The notes: generated by a model from the letters alone, not told the origin. 6,690 bases of DNA from Stercoripulliclostridium_A sp963642145 (GCA_963642145.1 CAVIFU010000068.1:1-6690), one strand, 5' to 3'. Positions 1-6,635 are shown, counted from the stretch's first letter. Translations and numbers: made by a program.

Positions 1-3000
1 CAAGCGTGATATGGCATATAGCGCATTCTTTATGCTTTGTGCCGGCTTCCGTGCACGTCGCAGCGACATCTATTATCCAATCGCTTTGAACATGTTCCGT
101 GCAAATATCGTAGTCTTGGGTGAAAGTATTGCCGGCGTCATCGGTGGCTTCGACTCTAACGGTCGTGACGTTGTCCGTGGCGCCGAGCACGGTTACCTCT
201 GCGTATACTTCCTCGCCAAAGCTATCATAGGCGGTAAACATGAACGTTACGTCCTCATCCGCGGTTACGTAGTAATACTCATGGGCATAAGTTACGGTGG
301 GCACGCCGTATACCTTGATGCTCGATATCGTTTCGCTTACCTTCCTATTGCCCGTTTTGTCGGTAGCGACAATCACAATGTCTTGCGCTTTGCCTGCGAT
401 TATCTTTCCGCCGTCCGCGCGCTCTATGGTTGTTAGCACACTTTCTCCAAAGCTGTCGGTAGCGGTTGCCGAGAACTCCTCTCCCTTGCTGTCAAGTTTG
501 ATCATGTCCGCGCTGAACGCGTCATAGGTGAGCGTGGGCGTACCGTATACGCCGATAGGTTCGGTGGTAACGGTTGTTTTGTTGCCAAGGTGGTCGACAG
601 CGGTTACGGTATACGTTACGTAGGTGCCGGCGCTCATGTAGTCGCCGCTTACCAACGCGTATTCGATGGCAAGAGCACTGCCAAAGCTATCCTCGGCTTT
701 TGCCTTGAGCAAGTTCGCGCTCGGGTTGCCTACAACGTCTTCGCCCACCTTTATCTCCGTCCTACTATACGTAACGACGGGCGCGCCGTAGATTTTGGCG
801 GTGTAAGTGCGCGTTGCCACGTTGCCCAAGTGATCCGAAACGGTAGCTTTATATGTAAGCGTGGCGCCTGCCTCCTGCGTTCCGTTTGTAAGCTCGAGAG
901 TTATGTCAAGATCTTTACCGAAGCTATCCCTTGCGGTTAACCCCAAAGATTCCACCGTTATCTCGTCTTCTACCTTGAAATCGGTTGTCGTTTGGTTGCT
1001 TATCACCGGCGTACCATAGACTTTGACGGAGATGTATGCGGTATTTGCGTTACCATGGCTGTCTTTCGCGTAGATTTTTACCTTGATCGTGTTGCCTGCC
1101 GCCTTTGTGCCCTCGCTTATCGTTACGGTAGGCGTTATGCTTACGCCAAAGCTGTCAACCGCCGAGATGCCTAAAAGAGCTGCCGTTACGGATTCCGTAT
1201 CCTTCATATCCCTCTTGGTTCCGCTGTCTATCGTAGGATAGCCGTAAACCTTGACATTTTCTATACTCTCAGCCGTCACATTGCCGGTAATATCTTCTAC
1301 GTAAACTTTGATCGTTACGGTCTTACCCGCAAGGTTTGCAAGAGTCGTTCCTTCATTGCCGTCCTCGTCCGTCACGGTGAATTTGACTGTCAAGGCGTTG
1401 CCATACGTATCTGTACCGCTTGCAGAGAACCAAGTTGCCTTCAATCCGTCTTTGACGTTAACGTACGTTACGCTATCGGCACAATTAAGAGTAGGATTAC
1501 CGTAAACGGCGATGTTTTGGAGCGTAGCGCTCTTAGTTTTGTTGTTCAAGCCCTTGGCTACCAACCTTACCGTCAGGGTGTTGCCGGCAGTTTGCGTACC
1601 GGAAGCGGTGGCGGTAACGTCTATCATGTTGCCGTCTGTATCGAAACATGTTGCGCCGAACGTGTCCGCGGTAATCGTTTCGAACTCGGATACGTAGGTT
1701 ATGCTTGCGTCATACTTGACGGTCCTCAACGCGTAAGTCGTCCACTTTGCGTACAGTGTTATGTTGTAGTCGGGCATTACGGTTGCGTTGTAACTTTCCG
1801 CGTCGCTTGCCGATAGGTACCAGCCGACAAAGCTCTTGCCGGATTGCGTGGTGACGTAATTGTTGATGTTGAGTCTCGAACCTCTCGGCAGAGTTACCTC
1901 TTCTACCGCCGTTCCGCCGTTGGTTACAAACGTCACGGTAAAGCCGTCTACATCCCAAGAGGAATACAACACGGCGTCTTCGTCCTTGTCCCAAACTTTG
2001 ATACTACTACCGAGTGCGTCCGTATACATCGTGCCGTCTATATCCGCATAGCCACGGAATACGTAGCCTTCGCGTTCGTCGGGTATGGGCATTGTGAAGT
2101 TCTCGTCAAACGTTACGTCAACCGTACCGCCGCCATATACCGCCGTTCCGCCGTCGATAACGGTGTTGCTTCCGTTTATGCCGAATACGCTCGCGCCTTT
2201 GTCGGCTTTGCCGTATCCGCGGAACTTAACGGTATACTTTTCGCCTGCCGTTACGTTGTATACGATGGTGAAGTTCTCGTTGGTATCGCTTGCGCTATCG
2301 TTGCGTTTGAGCTCGACGCCATCGCCATTGTAGAGGTGTCCGAACGTATCCACGTCGCCCGTCGTGTAGATCGTAACGTTACCGCTCACGAGGGGCACAA
2401 AGTCATAGGCAAAGTACTCTCTACCGTTGATTGTCACATTGACGCTGTCACCTACGTTGATAACGGCGTTAGTCGTGGAAATCCACTTGGCGTATAGCGT
2501 TATATTGTTTTTGATTTGCGCGGAAAAGTCGTAGGCTTCCCCTTCGCAGTCTTCCGTTACAAACCAACCGCCGAATACGTAACCTTGTCTTACGGGCGCC
2601 GTGGGATAAGTAAGCGCAACGCCTTCTCCCAATGTTTGCGAGGCAATACTGCCGTCCGCACCATTCAAATTGAAGGAAACTACGTAGTCTATGCTCTCTT
2701 TACCGTCTACGAAGATAATGTAATCGTTGACGGTGTATTTTGCATACAGAGTAATGCCGTCCACCGAGCCCTGTTTAATCTCGGTAACTTGTTTTGCGTA
2801 AGTCGAACTTGTGAACAAGCCGTCGAACGTATATCCCTTCTTGGCTATCTCTGCAAAAGTTATCGCGTCTTCTACCGTGTAAGTATCGGGGTTAGGGTTA
2901 TCCAACCCGTCTATGCCTATGTAAGTGATATCATAGGTTATGACCTGCCACTTGGCATGTACGGAAACAACTCCGTATGAACCCGTGGGAATCTCCGTAA

Positions 3001-6000
3001 TAACATTTACGAATGAGTTCTCTTTGTACCAACCTTCAAACGTATAACCGAGTTTGGTGGGCGCATTGAGTTTGATCGTATCGTCTACAATCGTATAGGT
3101 CGCGGGATTTTGGGCGTTGTTTTTACCGCCGGAAAGGTTATAGTCTATTGCGTAATTTACAAGCTCCCACTTGGCAAACAATGTGAGATCTTCTGCTTGC
3201 ATTCTCGCAAAAGTATACGCTTGTTTGTAAGCGGCGTCTTTGTACCATCCTTTGAATTCATAACCGGTCTTGAACGGATCGGCAGGTTTGTCTACCACGG
3301 TGTCATAGTCTTGGGTGATCGCCGTTACCGCCGTGCCGCCTACGGAATTGAACGTAAGGGTGTACTTGTTTATATCGAATCCCGCATAGAGCGTAATATC
3401 GCCGTGGCTACCCTTAACAAACTTCTCCACAACGGCAGATGTAAGTTTTTCGTCGGTAAACCAGCCTTTGAAAGTATAACCGATCCTTGTCGCTTCCTCA
3501 AAGATTACTTCATCGTCGGCAGTATAAGTATCGGGGTTATTGCCGTTTTTGCCATTATTCAGGACATACGTAATATCGTATACCACGGGCGTCCACTTGG
3601 CATACAAGTTAAAGTCTTTATCCGGCATTGTGGTAAACGCGTATACTTTGGTGAGAGATTCATCCTCATACCAGTTTTCAAAGATATAATAGTCTTTTGT
3701 GGGGTTCGCGGGTCTACTGAACTTAGTGCCGTATTCTTGCGTTACGGGCGCGATATTGCTTCCTCCGTTGGTGACAAACGTCGCAGTACCCACATAATAC
3801 CATTTAGCGTATAAAGTAAGGTTGCCGTGGCTACCCTTGACTACTTTGACGTACGATTCGGTAAATTCGGGATTCTTAAACCATCCGCCGAACGAGTATC
3901 CCGTTTTTGTCGGTTTGGCAAGGGTAACCTCGTCCTCATAAGTATACGTATCCGGATTGCCCGTTGCGTTCTTGCCGTCGTATAGATTATAAGTGATCGT
4001 GTATACGTGTAATTGCCACTTGGCATAGAACTTTAAGTTGCCTATCGTGCCGTTGCTTATAGTCGTATTTGCAGATTCACTCTTGGCTTCATCCGTAAAC
4101 CAACCCAAAAAGTCGTGACCGACGCGCACGGGATCGTCTAACGTAAACGTATCGGTATCCACGTTGTACGTAACCGGGTTGGCGTTATCCGCTTCTTCGG
4201 TACCATAATATGCTATAGTGTACTCGATACGATCCCATTGGGCATAATACTTCCTGTTGCCTACGGTGCCGAGCGCGACGCCATTAACCTTTTCGCCATA
4301 TTCGTTTTTGGTAGTGTACCAACCTTTGAATTTATATCCCTTAATGTCGCATATGGGGTTGATAAATACAAATGCGTCTTCTACCGTGAACGCCGTCTTG
4401 TTCTCTTCGGTTTCATAGTGACCTTCGTACTCGCCGTCTTCGTTTTCAAGTACCATTATCAGCGTGTAGCTTATAGGCGTCCAGTGCGCGGTAAAGACCT
4501 TGTTCCCGTAGCTGCCATGGGCTATCTCCGTGACTGCTTCGTTCGCTTCGTCCGTCCAACCTTCAAACGTGTATCCCGTTTTACTTGCGTTCGCAAGTTT
4601 AATAGTCGCGCTCTCTATCGTGTACTCGATCGCATTGTTGTTTACCGGCGTATCGACATCGTAACTTCCGGCTACGCCCTGATAAGTTATCGAATAAACT
4701 ATGGGCGTATATCTCGCGTTAACGACTATGTCGCGAGGAACAAGCTTGAACGATTCCCACTCGGACGTGTATCCGGCTTTTTCCGGGATAGACGGCGTTG
4801 CAACAGACTCTTCGTCCATATTAAAGTGCTCAACTTTAACTTCTGCGCCGTCCGCTCTAAACGTCGCGGTATAATCTATTGCCGACCAATCCGCTTTGAA
4901 CGTTCTGTTGCCGATCGAACCGAGGACTATTTTTTCTGTTTTTTGATTGTTCTCATCAAGCCATCCATTGAACGTGTAGCCTTCTTTGTCAAGCGAAACA
5001 AGGGTTATTTCATCTTCGACGGTATATTCCGTCACATTGGAATTGCTTGCTCCGCGCAACTCGCTATACTCTATCTTATAAACAACAGGTGCCCAAACGG
5101 CTTTTGCCGTGATCGGATACGCTATATTCCAAACACTCAATCCATTACCGTCGGCGTCGGTTAAATCAACGTCTTCGGATGACTCCGTTTCCGTCGCAGG
5201 AACCGTGTATATCCATTTTTGGAAGTCATAACCTCTCCTCTCGGGTACCGTAAAATCGTATATTGCGCCGTAAGTTACGTCTATCGACGAAACATCGGAA
5301 CCGCCCGAAGAGTCGAACGTAACCGCGTAATCATTCGCTTTCCAAATGGCGGTCAACGTCATGTTCCCGATCTCTTTGGTAACGATATCTTCTTCTAAAT
5401 TCCAAACGTCTTCGCCGTATTGCCATCCATTGAAAGTGTATCCGATCTTAGACACGGTCTTGCCTTCATCAATAACGACAAGGTTGTCCTCTTCCACTTG
5501 CACTACGCCGTTGGGTTCGCCGTTGCCATAAACAAACGTTACGTCGTAAATTTCGCGACGCCTTATCTTCAACTCATAAAAATTTTCGTAGGTTCCGGGA
5601 CCCATGCCGGATTTGACCAAAACGTAATATGTGTTGTCACCGACTTTTAGGTCTACGTTCTTGGTTTTGATAGGCGTTGTGGCGCCTTGCTTATCCTTGT
5701 ATACCTCCCACGTAGCCCACGGACTTACGGAAATGATGTTCGTCAAGCTCAAACTGTCCTTTGAGTTAGCTACAACTATGCTCAACACAAAACCATCTTT
5801 CTCAAACCCGGTAGCTTCAACTATCTCCGAACCTTTTGCGTCGGTATCGTCTACCCATCTTGCATACAATGTCAGGTTTTCGGTTACTTTATCTAAATCA
5901 AAGTTCCATTCCTTTGCATATGTATTATCAAAATACCAGCCTACAAAAGCGTATCCATCCTTTTTGGGGCTCGCAGGTTTGGTTAAAAGCGTATTGTAAG

Positions 6001-6607
6001 CTAAGTCTTTGTACGAAGCCACCTCACTACCGCCGTTTGCGTTAAACGCTACCGTGTATTTGCGATTCTCCGGAATGTCCGGTACCCACTTAGCATATAT
6101 CGTTGTCGAATCCGTAACTACATCAGTTGCAAAATTCCACTCGGTGCCGTAATCCGGTTGCTTGTACCAGCCCGCAAACAGAAAATCGGCTTTTGTCGGT
6201 TCCGTGGGTTTAGATACCAAATTATTGTACTTGACCTTTTGGTTGTCTACTCCACTACCGCCCATGGTATTGAATGAAACGTCAAAAACTTTGTTTACCA
6301 ACGCCTCTTCTACCCATTTTGCATAAACTCGCATATCGGAGCTTAGTTTCTCCGACAATAACGATTCTGCAGTAAACGGTCTCTGCCATGTGCCGGAATC
6401 CCAGTACCATCCGTCAAAAACATAGTTTTCTTTGGACGGATTCGCAGGCATGGTGATAACTTCTTCTCCTGCCGTGCTGATTTCGTAGTAGTCTTGCCCG
6501 TCTACTTCAAACACAATCTTGAATTCAACGTTTCTGTTACAGGCGACTACCGTGCCGATCAGCATTAAAACCAATGCAATTACAAAAATTACACGTGTTT
6601 TTTTCAT
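1..6607 (-). CDS. Giant multi-repeat surface lipoprotein, adhesin-like (3' end outside window)
   Basis: I translated the frame codon by codon from ATG 6607-6605 down to base 2 and met no stop, giving at least 2,202 residues; the C-terminus lies beyond base 1. The start is fixed by an AAGGAGA ribosome binding site 7 nt upstream and by the signal peptide that follows at once. Visible order: type II signal peptide (1-22) with Cys23; InlB-B-type repeats 1-3 (27-251); cadherin-like module (260-351); repeats 4-17 (354-1375); PPC-like module (1383-1465); repeats 18-19 (about 1483-1622); seven Ig-like modules (1630-2168); start of a CxxC module (2169-2202). Every recognisable module is a non-catalytic extracellular type. 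No protease, glycosidase or sortase signal is visible, though the missing C-terminus could carry one. Inferred role: lipid-anchored stalk or adhesin exposed outside the cell. The ligand is unknown and no specific gene name is justified. The gene appears to be the first after a terminator-like hairpin. Confidence 0.95.
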   Translation of the reverse strand, partial: MKKTRVIFVIALVLMLIGTVVACNRNVEFKIVFEVDGQDYYEISTAGEEVITMPANPSKENYVFDGWYWDSGTWQRPFTAESLLSEKLSSDMRVYAKWVEEALVNKVFDVSFNTMGGSGVDNQKVKYNNLVSKPTEPTKADFLFAGWYKQPDYGTEWNFATDVVTDSTTIYAKWVPDIPENRKYTVAFNANGGSEVASYKDLAYNTLLTKPASPKKDGYAFVGWYFDNTYAKEWNFDLDKVTENLTLYARWVDDTDAKGSEIVEATGFEKDGFVLSIVVANSKDSLSLTNIISVSPWATWEVYKDKQGATTPIKTKNVDLKVGDNTYYVLVKSGMGPGTYENFYELKIRRREIYDVTFVYGNGEPNGVVQVEEDNLVVIDEGKTVSKIGYTFNGWQYGEDVWNLEEDIVTKEIGNMTLTAIWKANDYAVTFDSSGGSDVSSIDVTYGAIYDFTVPERRGYDFQKWIYTVPATETESSEDVDLTDADGNGLSVWNIAYPITAKAVWAPVVYKIEYSELRGASNSNVTEYTVEDEITLVSLDKEGYTFNGWLDENNQKTEKIVLGSIGNRTFKADWSAIDYTATFRADGAEVKVEHFNMDEESVATPSIPEKAGYTSEWESFKLVPRDIVVNARYTPIVYSITYQGVAGSYDVDTPVNNNAIEYTIESATIKLANASKTGYTFEGWTDEANEAVTEIAHGSYGNKVFTAHWTPISYTLIMVLENEDGEYEGHYETEENKTAFTVEDAFVFINPICDIKGYKFKGWYTTKNEYGEKVNGVALGTVGNRKYYAQWDRIEYTIAYYGTEEADNANPVTYNVDTDTFTLDDPVRVGHDFLGWFTDEAKSESANTTISNGTIGNLKFYAKWQLHVYTITYNLYDGKNATGNPDTYTYEDEVTLAKPTKTGYSFGGWFKNPEFTESYVKVVKGSHGNLTLYAKWYYVGTATFVTNGGSNIAPVTQEYGTKFSRPANPTKDYYIFENWYEDESLTKVYAFTTMPDKDFNLYAKWTPVVYDITYVLNNGKNGNNPDTYTADDEVIFEEATRIGYTFKGWFTDEKLTSAVVEKFVKGSHGDITLYAGFDINKYTLTFNSVGGTAVTAITQDYDTVVDKPADPFKTGYEFKGWYKDAAYKQAYTFARMQAEDLTLFAKWELVNYAIDYNLSGGKNNAQNPATYTIVDDTIKLNAPTKLGYTFEGWYKENSFVNVITEIPTGSYGVVSVHAKWQVITYDITYIGIDGLDNPNPDTYTVEDAITFAEIAKKGYTFDGLFTSSTYAKQVTEIKQGSVDGITLYAKYTVNDYIIFVDGKESIDYVVSFNLNGADGSIASQTLGEGVALTYPTAPVRQGYVFGGWFVTEDCEGEAYDFSAQIKNNITLYAKWISTTNAVINVGDSVNVTINGREYFAYDFVPLVSGNVTIYTTGDVDTFGHLYNGDGVELKRNDSASDTNENFTIVYNVTAGEKYTVKFRGYGKADKGASVFGINGSNTVIDGGTAVYGGGTVDVTFDENFTMPIPDEREGYVFRGYADIDGTMYTDALGSSIKVWDKDEDAVLYSSWDVDGFTVTFVTNGGTAVEEVTLPRGSRLNINNYVTTQSGKSFVGWYLSASDAESYNATVMPDYNITLYAKWTTYALRTVKYDASITYVSEFETITADTFGATCFDTDGNMIDVTATASGTQTAGNTLTVRLVAKGLNNKTKSATLQNIAVYGNPTLNCADSVTYVNVKDGLKATWFSASGTDTYGNALTVKFTVTDEDGNEGTTLANLAGKTVTIKVYVEDITGNVTAESIENVKVYGYPTIDSGTKRDMKDTESVTAALLGISAVDSFGVSITPTVTISEGTKAAGNTIKVKIYAKDSHGNANTAYISVKVYGTPVISNQTTTDFKVEDEITVESLGLTARDSFGKDLDITLELTNGTQEAGATLTYKATVSDHLGNVATRTYTAKIYGAPVVTYSRTEIKVGEDVVGNPSANLLKAKAEDSFGSALAIEYALVSGDYMSAGTYVTYTVTAVDHLGNKTTVTTEPIGVYGTPTLTYDAFSADMIKLDSKGEEFSATATDSFGESVLTTIERADGGKIIAGKAQDIVIVATDKTGNRKVSETISSIKVYGVPTVTYAHEYYYVTADEDVTFMFTAYDSFGEEVYAEVTVLGATDNVTTVRVEATDDAGNTFTQDYDICTEHVQSDWIIDVAATCTEAGTKHKECAICHITL
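2..103 (-). other. Start of a Cys-rich CxxC (ATCTEAG-type) module, cut by the window edge
   Basis: After the last Ig-like unit, residues 2169-2202 contain C2169, H2172, W2177 and then A-A-T-C-T-E-A-G, with cysteines at 2185, 2195 and 2198 (C-x9-C-x2-C). The string 'W...ATCTEAG.....C..C' recurs, commonly in tandem, in large secreted proteins of gut clostridia. The spacing suggests a small zinc-ribbon-like or disulfide-stabilised knot; metal binding is inference. The rest of the mature protein is cysteine-poor (Cys at 23, 753, 1354, 1654, 1709 only), so this cluster marks a change of domain type. More copies are likely beyond base 1. Confidence 0.65.
104..1720 (-). repeat. Seven tandem Ig-like modules with DSFG and DxxGN motifs
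   Basis: Residues 1630-2168 form seven units of about 76-85 residues, divided by V/I-Y-G at 1701-1703, 1787-1789, 1863-1865, 1939-1941, 2020-2022 and 2099-2101, usually followed by x-P. Mid-unit D-S-F-G sits at 1818, 1894, 1973, 2051 and 2128, with a D-T-Y-G variant at 1733 and D-T-D-G at 1656. Each unit ends with an alternating strand and D-x-x-G-N (D-H-L-G-N in two units, also D-S-H-G-N, D-K-T-G-N, D-D-A-G-N, D-I-T-G-N), except the first, which is worn to G-L-N-N. A-G-x-T/A before T-x-T-Y-x-V recurs. This resembles DUF5011/Big_3/HYR-type bacterial Ig-like folds, in which the acidic and G-N turns join strands; the exact family is inferred. Expected role: rod-like extension carrying the C-terminal part. 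Confidence 0.8.
1742..2161 (-). repeat. InlB-B-type repeats 18 (degenerate) and 19
   Basis: Repeat 19 (residues 1554-1622) is a clear type A unit with T-F-V-T-N-G-G-T-A-V, a G-W-Y core at 1596-1598 and a closing L-Y-A-K-W at 1618-1622. Repeat 18 (about 1483-1551) is degenerate: its G-W is replaced by R-G-Y, a D-G-T insertion follows, and it ends L-Y-S-S-W. Its N-terminal edge against the PPC-like module is uncertain because residues 1466-1482 are Gly/Ser/Asn-rich and could be linker. These two units separate the PPC-like module from the Ig-like array and end the InlB-B part of the protein. Confidence 0.75.
2213..2461 (-). other. PPC-like (pre-peptidase C-terminal) beta-sandwich module
   Basis: Residues 1383-1465 interrupt the repeat array. 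They contain D-S-V-N-V-T-I, F-A-Y-D-F-V-P, S-G-N-V-T-I-Y-T, D-V-D-T-F-G-H-L-Y-N (1418-1427), a N-D pair (1436-1437), N-F-T-I (1445-1448) and A-G-E-K-Y-T-V-K-F-R-G-Y (1454-1465). The sequence of motifs 'S-G-x-(Y/V)-x-I ... D-T-x-G-x-L-Y-(D/N) ... N-D ... N-F ... A-G-x-x-Y-x-V' is the usual signature of the PPC family, named for its position in secreted proteases but also found as a free-standing binding or spacer domain. No protease accompanies it in the visible part. The length, about 83 residues, fits the family. The assignment is by motif recognition; no profile was run. Confidence 0.7.
2483..5548 (-). repeat. InlB-B-type repeats 4-17 (fourteen tandem modules)
   Basis: Repeat boundaries by residue: R4 354-422, R5 426-505, R6 509-574, R7 578-633, R8 638-709, R9 713-791, R10 795-864, R11 868-936, R12 940-1005, R13 1009-1077, R14 1081-1147, R15 1151-1220, R16 1224-1291, R17 1307-1375. 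Linkers are usually three or four residues, often ending V-Y. Two subtypes are visible. Type A (R5, R12, R14, R17) opens T-F-x-x-x-G-G and has P-x-x-P before the G-W core. Type B (R6, R8-R11, R13, R15, R16, and R4 loosely) opens I-T-Y, has N-P-x-T-Y-T-x-E-D, then G-Y-T-F-x-G-W and G-S-x-G-N-x-T-L-Y-A-K-W. R7 is a short form with only 56 residues and no G-W core. R9 is longest, with an acidic insertion. R13 and R16 end A-G-F and A-K-Y instead of the usual A-K-W. Expected role: an extended extracellular stalk. Confidence 0.9.
3167..4006 (-). repeat. Duplicated 141-residue (423-bp) repeat pair R11-R12 / R13-R14
   Basis: R11+R12 (residues 868-1005) and R13+R14 (1009-1147) are two copies of the same B-A dimer at a constant offset of 141 residues. 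R11 and R13 share N-P-D-T-Y-T, D-E-V, G-Y-x-F-x-G-W-F and V-K-G-S-H-G, the last at 925-928 and 1066-1069 for its G-S-H-G part. R12 and R14 share I/V-T-Q-E/D-Y and the late aromatic-F-T/A block. The 15-mer gccgtggctaccctt occurs at 3401-3415 and 3824-3838, exactly 423 bases apart. R15 starts 142 residues after R13 and may be the leading half of a third copy. Confidence 0.8.
5555..5830 (-). other. Cadherin-like beta-sandwich-type domain
   Basis: Residues 260-351 break the repeat pattern. They contain G-F-x-K-D-G-F, alternating hydrophobic strands (V-L-S-I-V-V; L-S-L-T-N-I-I), W-x-x-Y-K-D, then V-D-L-K-V-G-D-N-T-Y-Y-V-L-V and Y-E-L-K-I-R-R-R-E-I-Y, which runs straight into the next repeat. The 'L-x-x-G-x-N-x-(Y/F)-x-V-x-V-x-(S/A)...Y-x-L-x-I-x-R-R' closing block is what I associate with cadherin-like beta-sandwich modules that sit next to InlB-B repeats in clostridial proteins. 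The family is assigned from memory of that pattern, so another Ig-like or beta-sandwich family remains possible. It has no cysteines and no evident calcium ligands. Probable role: spacer or ligand-contacting module near the membrane end. Confidence 0.6.
5855..6529 (-). repeat. InlB-B-type (Listeria-Bacteroides) repeats 1-3
   Basis: Three protein repeats lie at residues 27-98, 106-174 and 183-251. Each runs from a beta strand of the Y-x-V-x-F type, through P-x-x-P-x-K and a G-W-Y core, to a closing Y-A-K/R-W. Repeats 2 and 3 carry the classical F-N-x-x-G-G-S-x-V opening and share E-W-N-F after the G-W-Y core; their core tryptophans (W147 and W224) are 77 residues apart. Repeat 1 lacks the GG and is more divergent. 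This matches the InlB B-repeat / Flg_new family of small beta-grasp-like modules found in surface proteins of many Gram-positive gut bacteria; the fold is family knowledge, not something seen here. Proline-containing linkers (for example V-P-D-I-P-E before repeat 3) join them. Confidence 0.88.
6542..6607 (-). other. Type II (lipoprotein) signal peptide with lipobox
   Basis: Residues 1-22 have a basic n-region (MKKTR), then an uninterrupted hydrophobic core of about 17 residues (VIFVIALVLMLIG...), ending in the lipobox V-V-A before Cys23 (codon 6539-6541). Established biology: Lgt would lipidate the cysteine and signal peptidase II would cut before it, anchoring the mature protein to the outer face of the cytoplasmic membrane in a Gram-positive. 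The residues after the cysteine are N-R-N-V-E; there is no long Ser/Gly linker before the first repeat, which begins about four residues later. Anchoring by the N-terminus is unusual for a stalk protein of this size, because many relatives are instead held by C-terminal wall-binding signals; such a signal could still lie outside the window. Confidence 0.9.
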
Positions 6608-6614
6608 TTTCTAC

Positions 6615-6621
6615 TCTCCTT
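6615..6621 (-). promoter_or_regulatory. Shine-Dalgarno of the lipoprotein gene
   Basis: The minus strand reads AAGGAGA, ending 7 nt before the ATG at 6607. This is a near-perfect anti-16S match at ideal spacing and decides the start codon. It lies 14 nt downstream of the hairpin at 6636-6669 and is not part of that stem, so the hairpin as drawn does not hide the ribosome site. Confidence 0.9.
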
Positions 6622-6635
6622 ATTCTTTATATGCG

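Noticed and set aside
104..1720. CRISPR-like or DNA-level tandem repeat array
   Set aside because: The periodicity is at protein level with units of 76-85 codons and divergent DNA; there are no short identical repeats with spacers.
1710..1994. 94-codon minus-strand frame out of phase with the long gene
   Set aside because: It overlaps the real frame; its product is Arg/Gln-rich low-complexity sequence with no motif.
1844..2497. 217-codon open frame on the plus strand
   Set aside because: Antisense shadow over the PPC-like module and repeats 18-19, in the same aligned frame.
11..2980. Further plus-strand open frames (at 11-436, 590-940, 992-1174, 2516-2980)
   Set aside because: All are in the aligned antisense frame of the long gene and show no domain; their tandem appearance mirrors the protein repeats on the minus strand.
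3110..3814. 234-codon open frame on the plus strand
   Set aside because: Same codon-aligned antisense shadow, over repeats 11-15; no known domain in the product.
4238..5164. 308-codon open frame on the plus strand
   Set aside because: It lies in the codon-aligned antisense frame of the lipoprotein gene. That frame only meets stops where the real gene uses TTA, CTA or TCA codons, which are scarce here. The product has no recognisable motif, whereas the opposite strand reads perfect protein repeats.
6626..6631. TATAAA on the minus strand as a -10 box
   Set aside because: The matching -35 position reads TGCGCT, and transcription would start inside the ribosome binding site.
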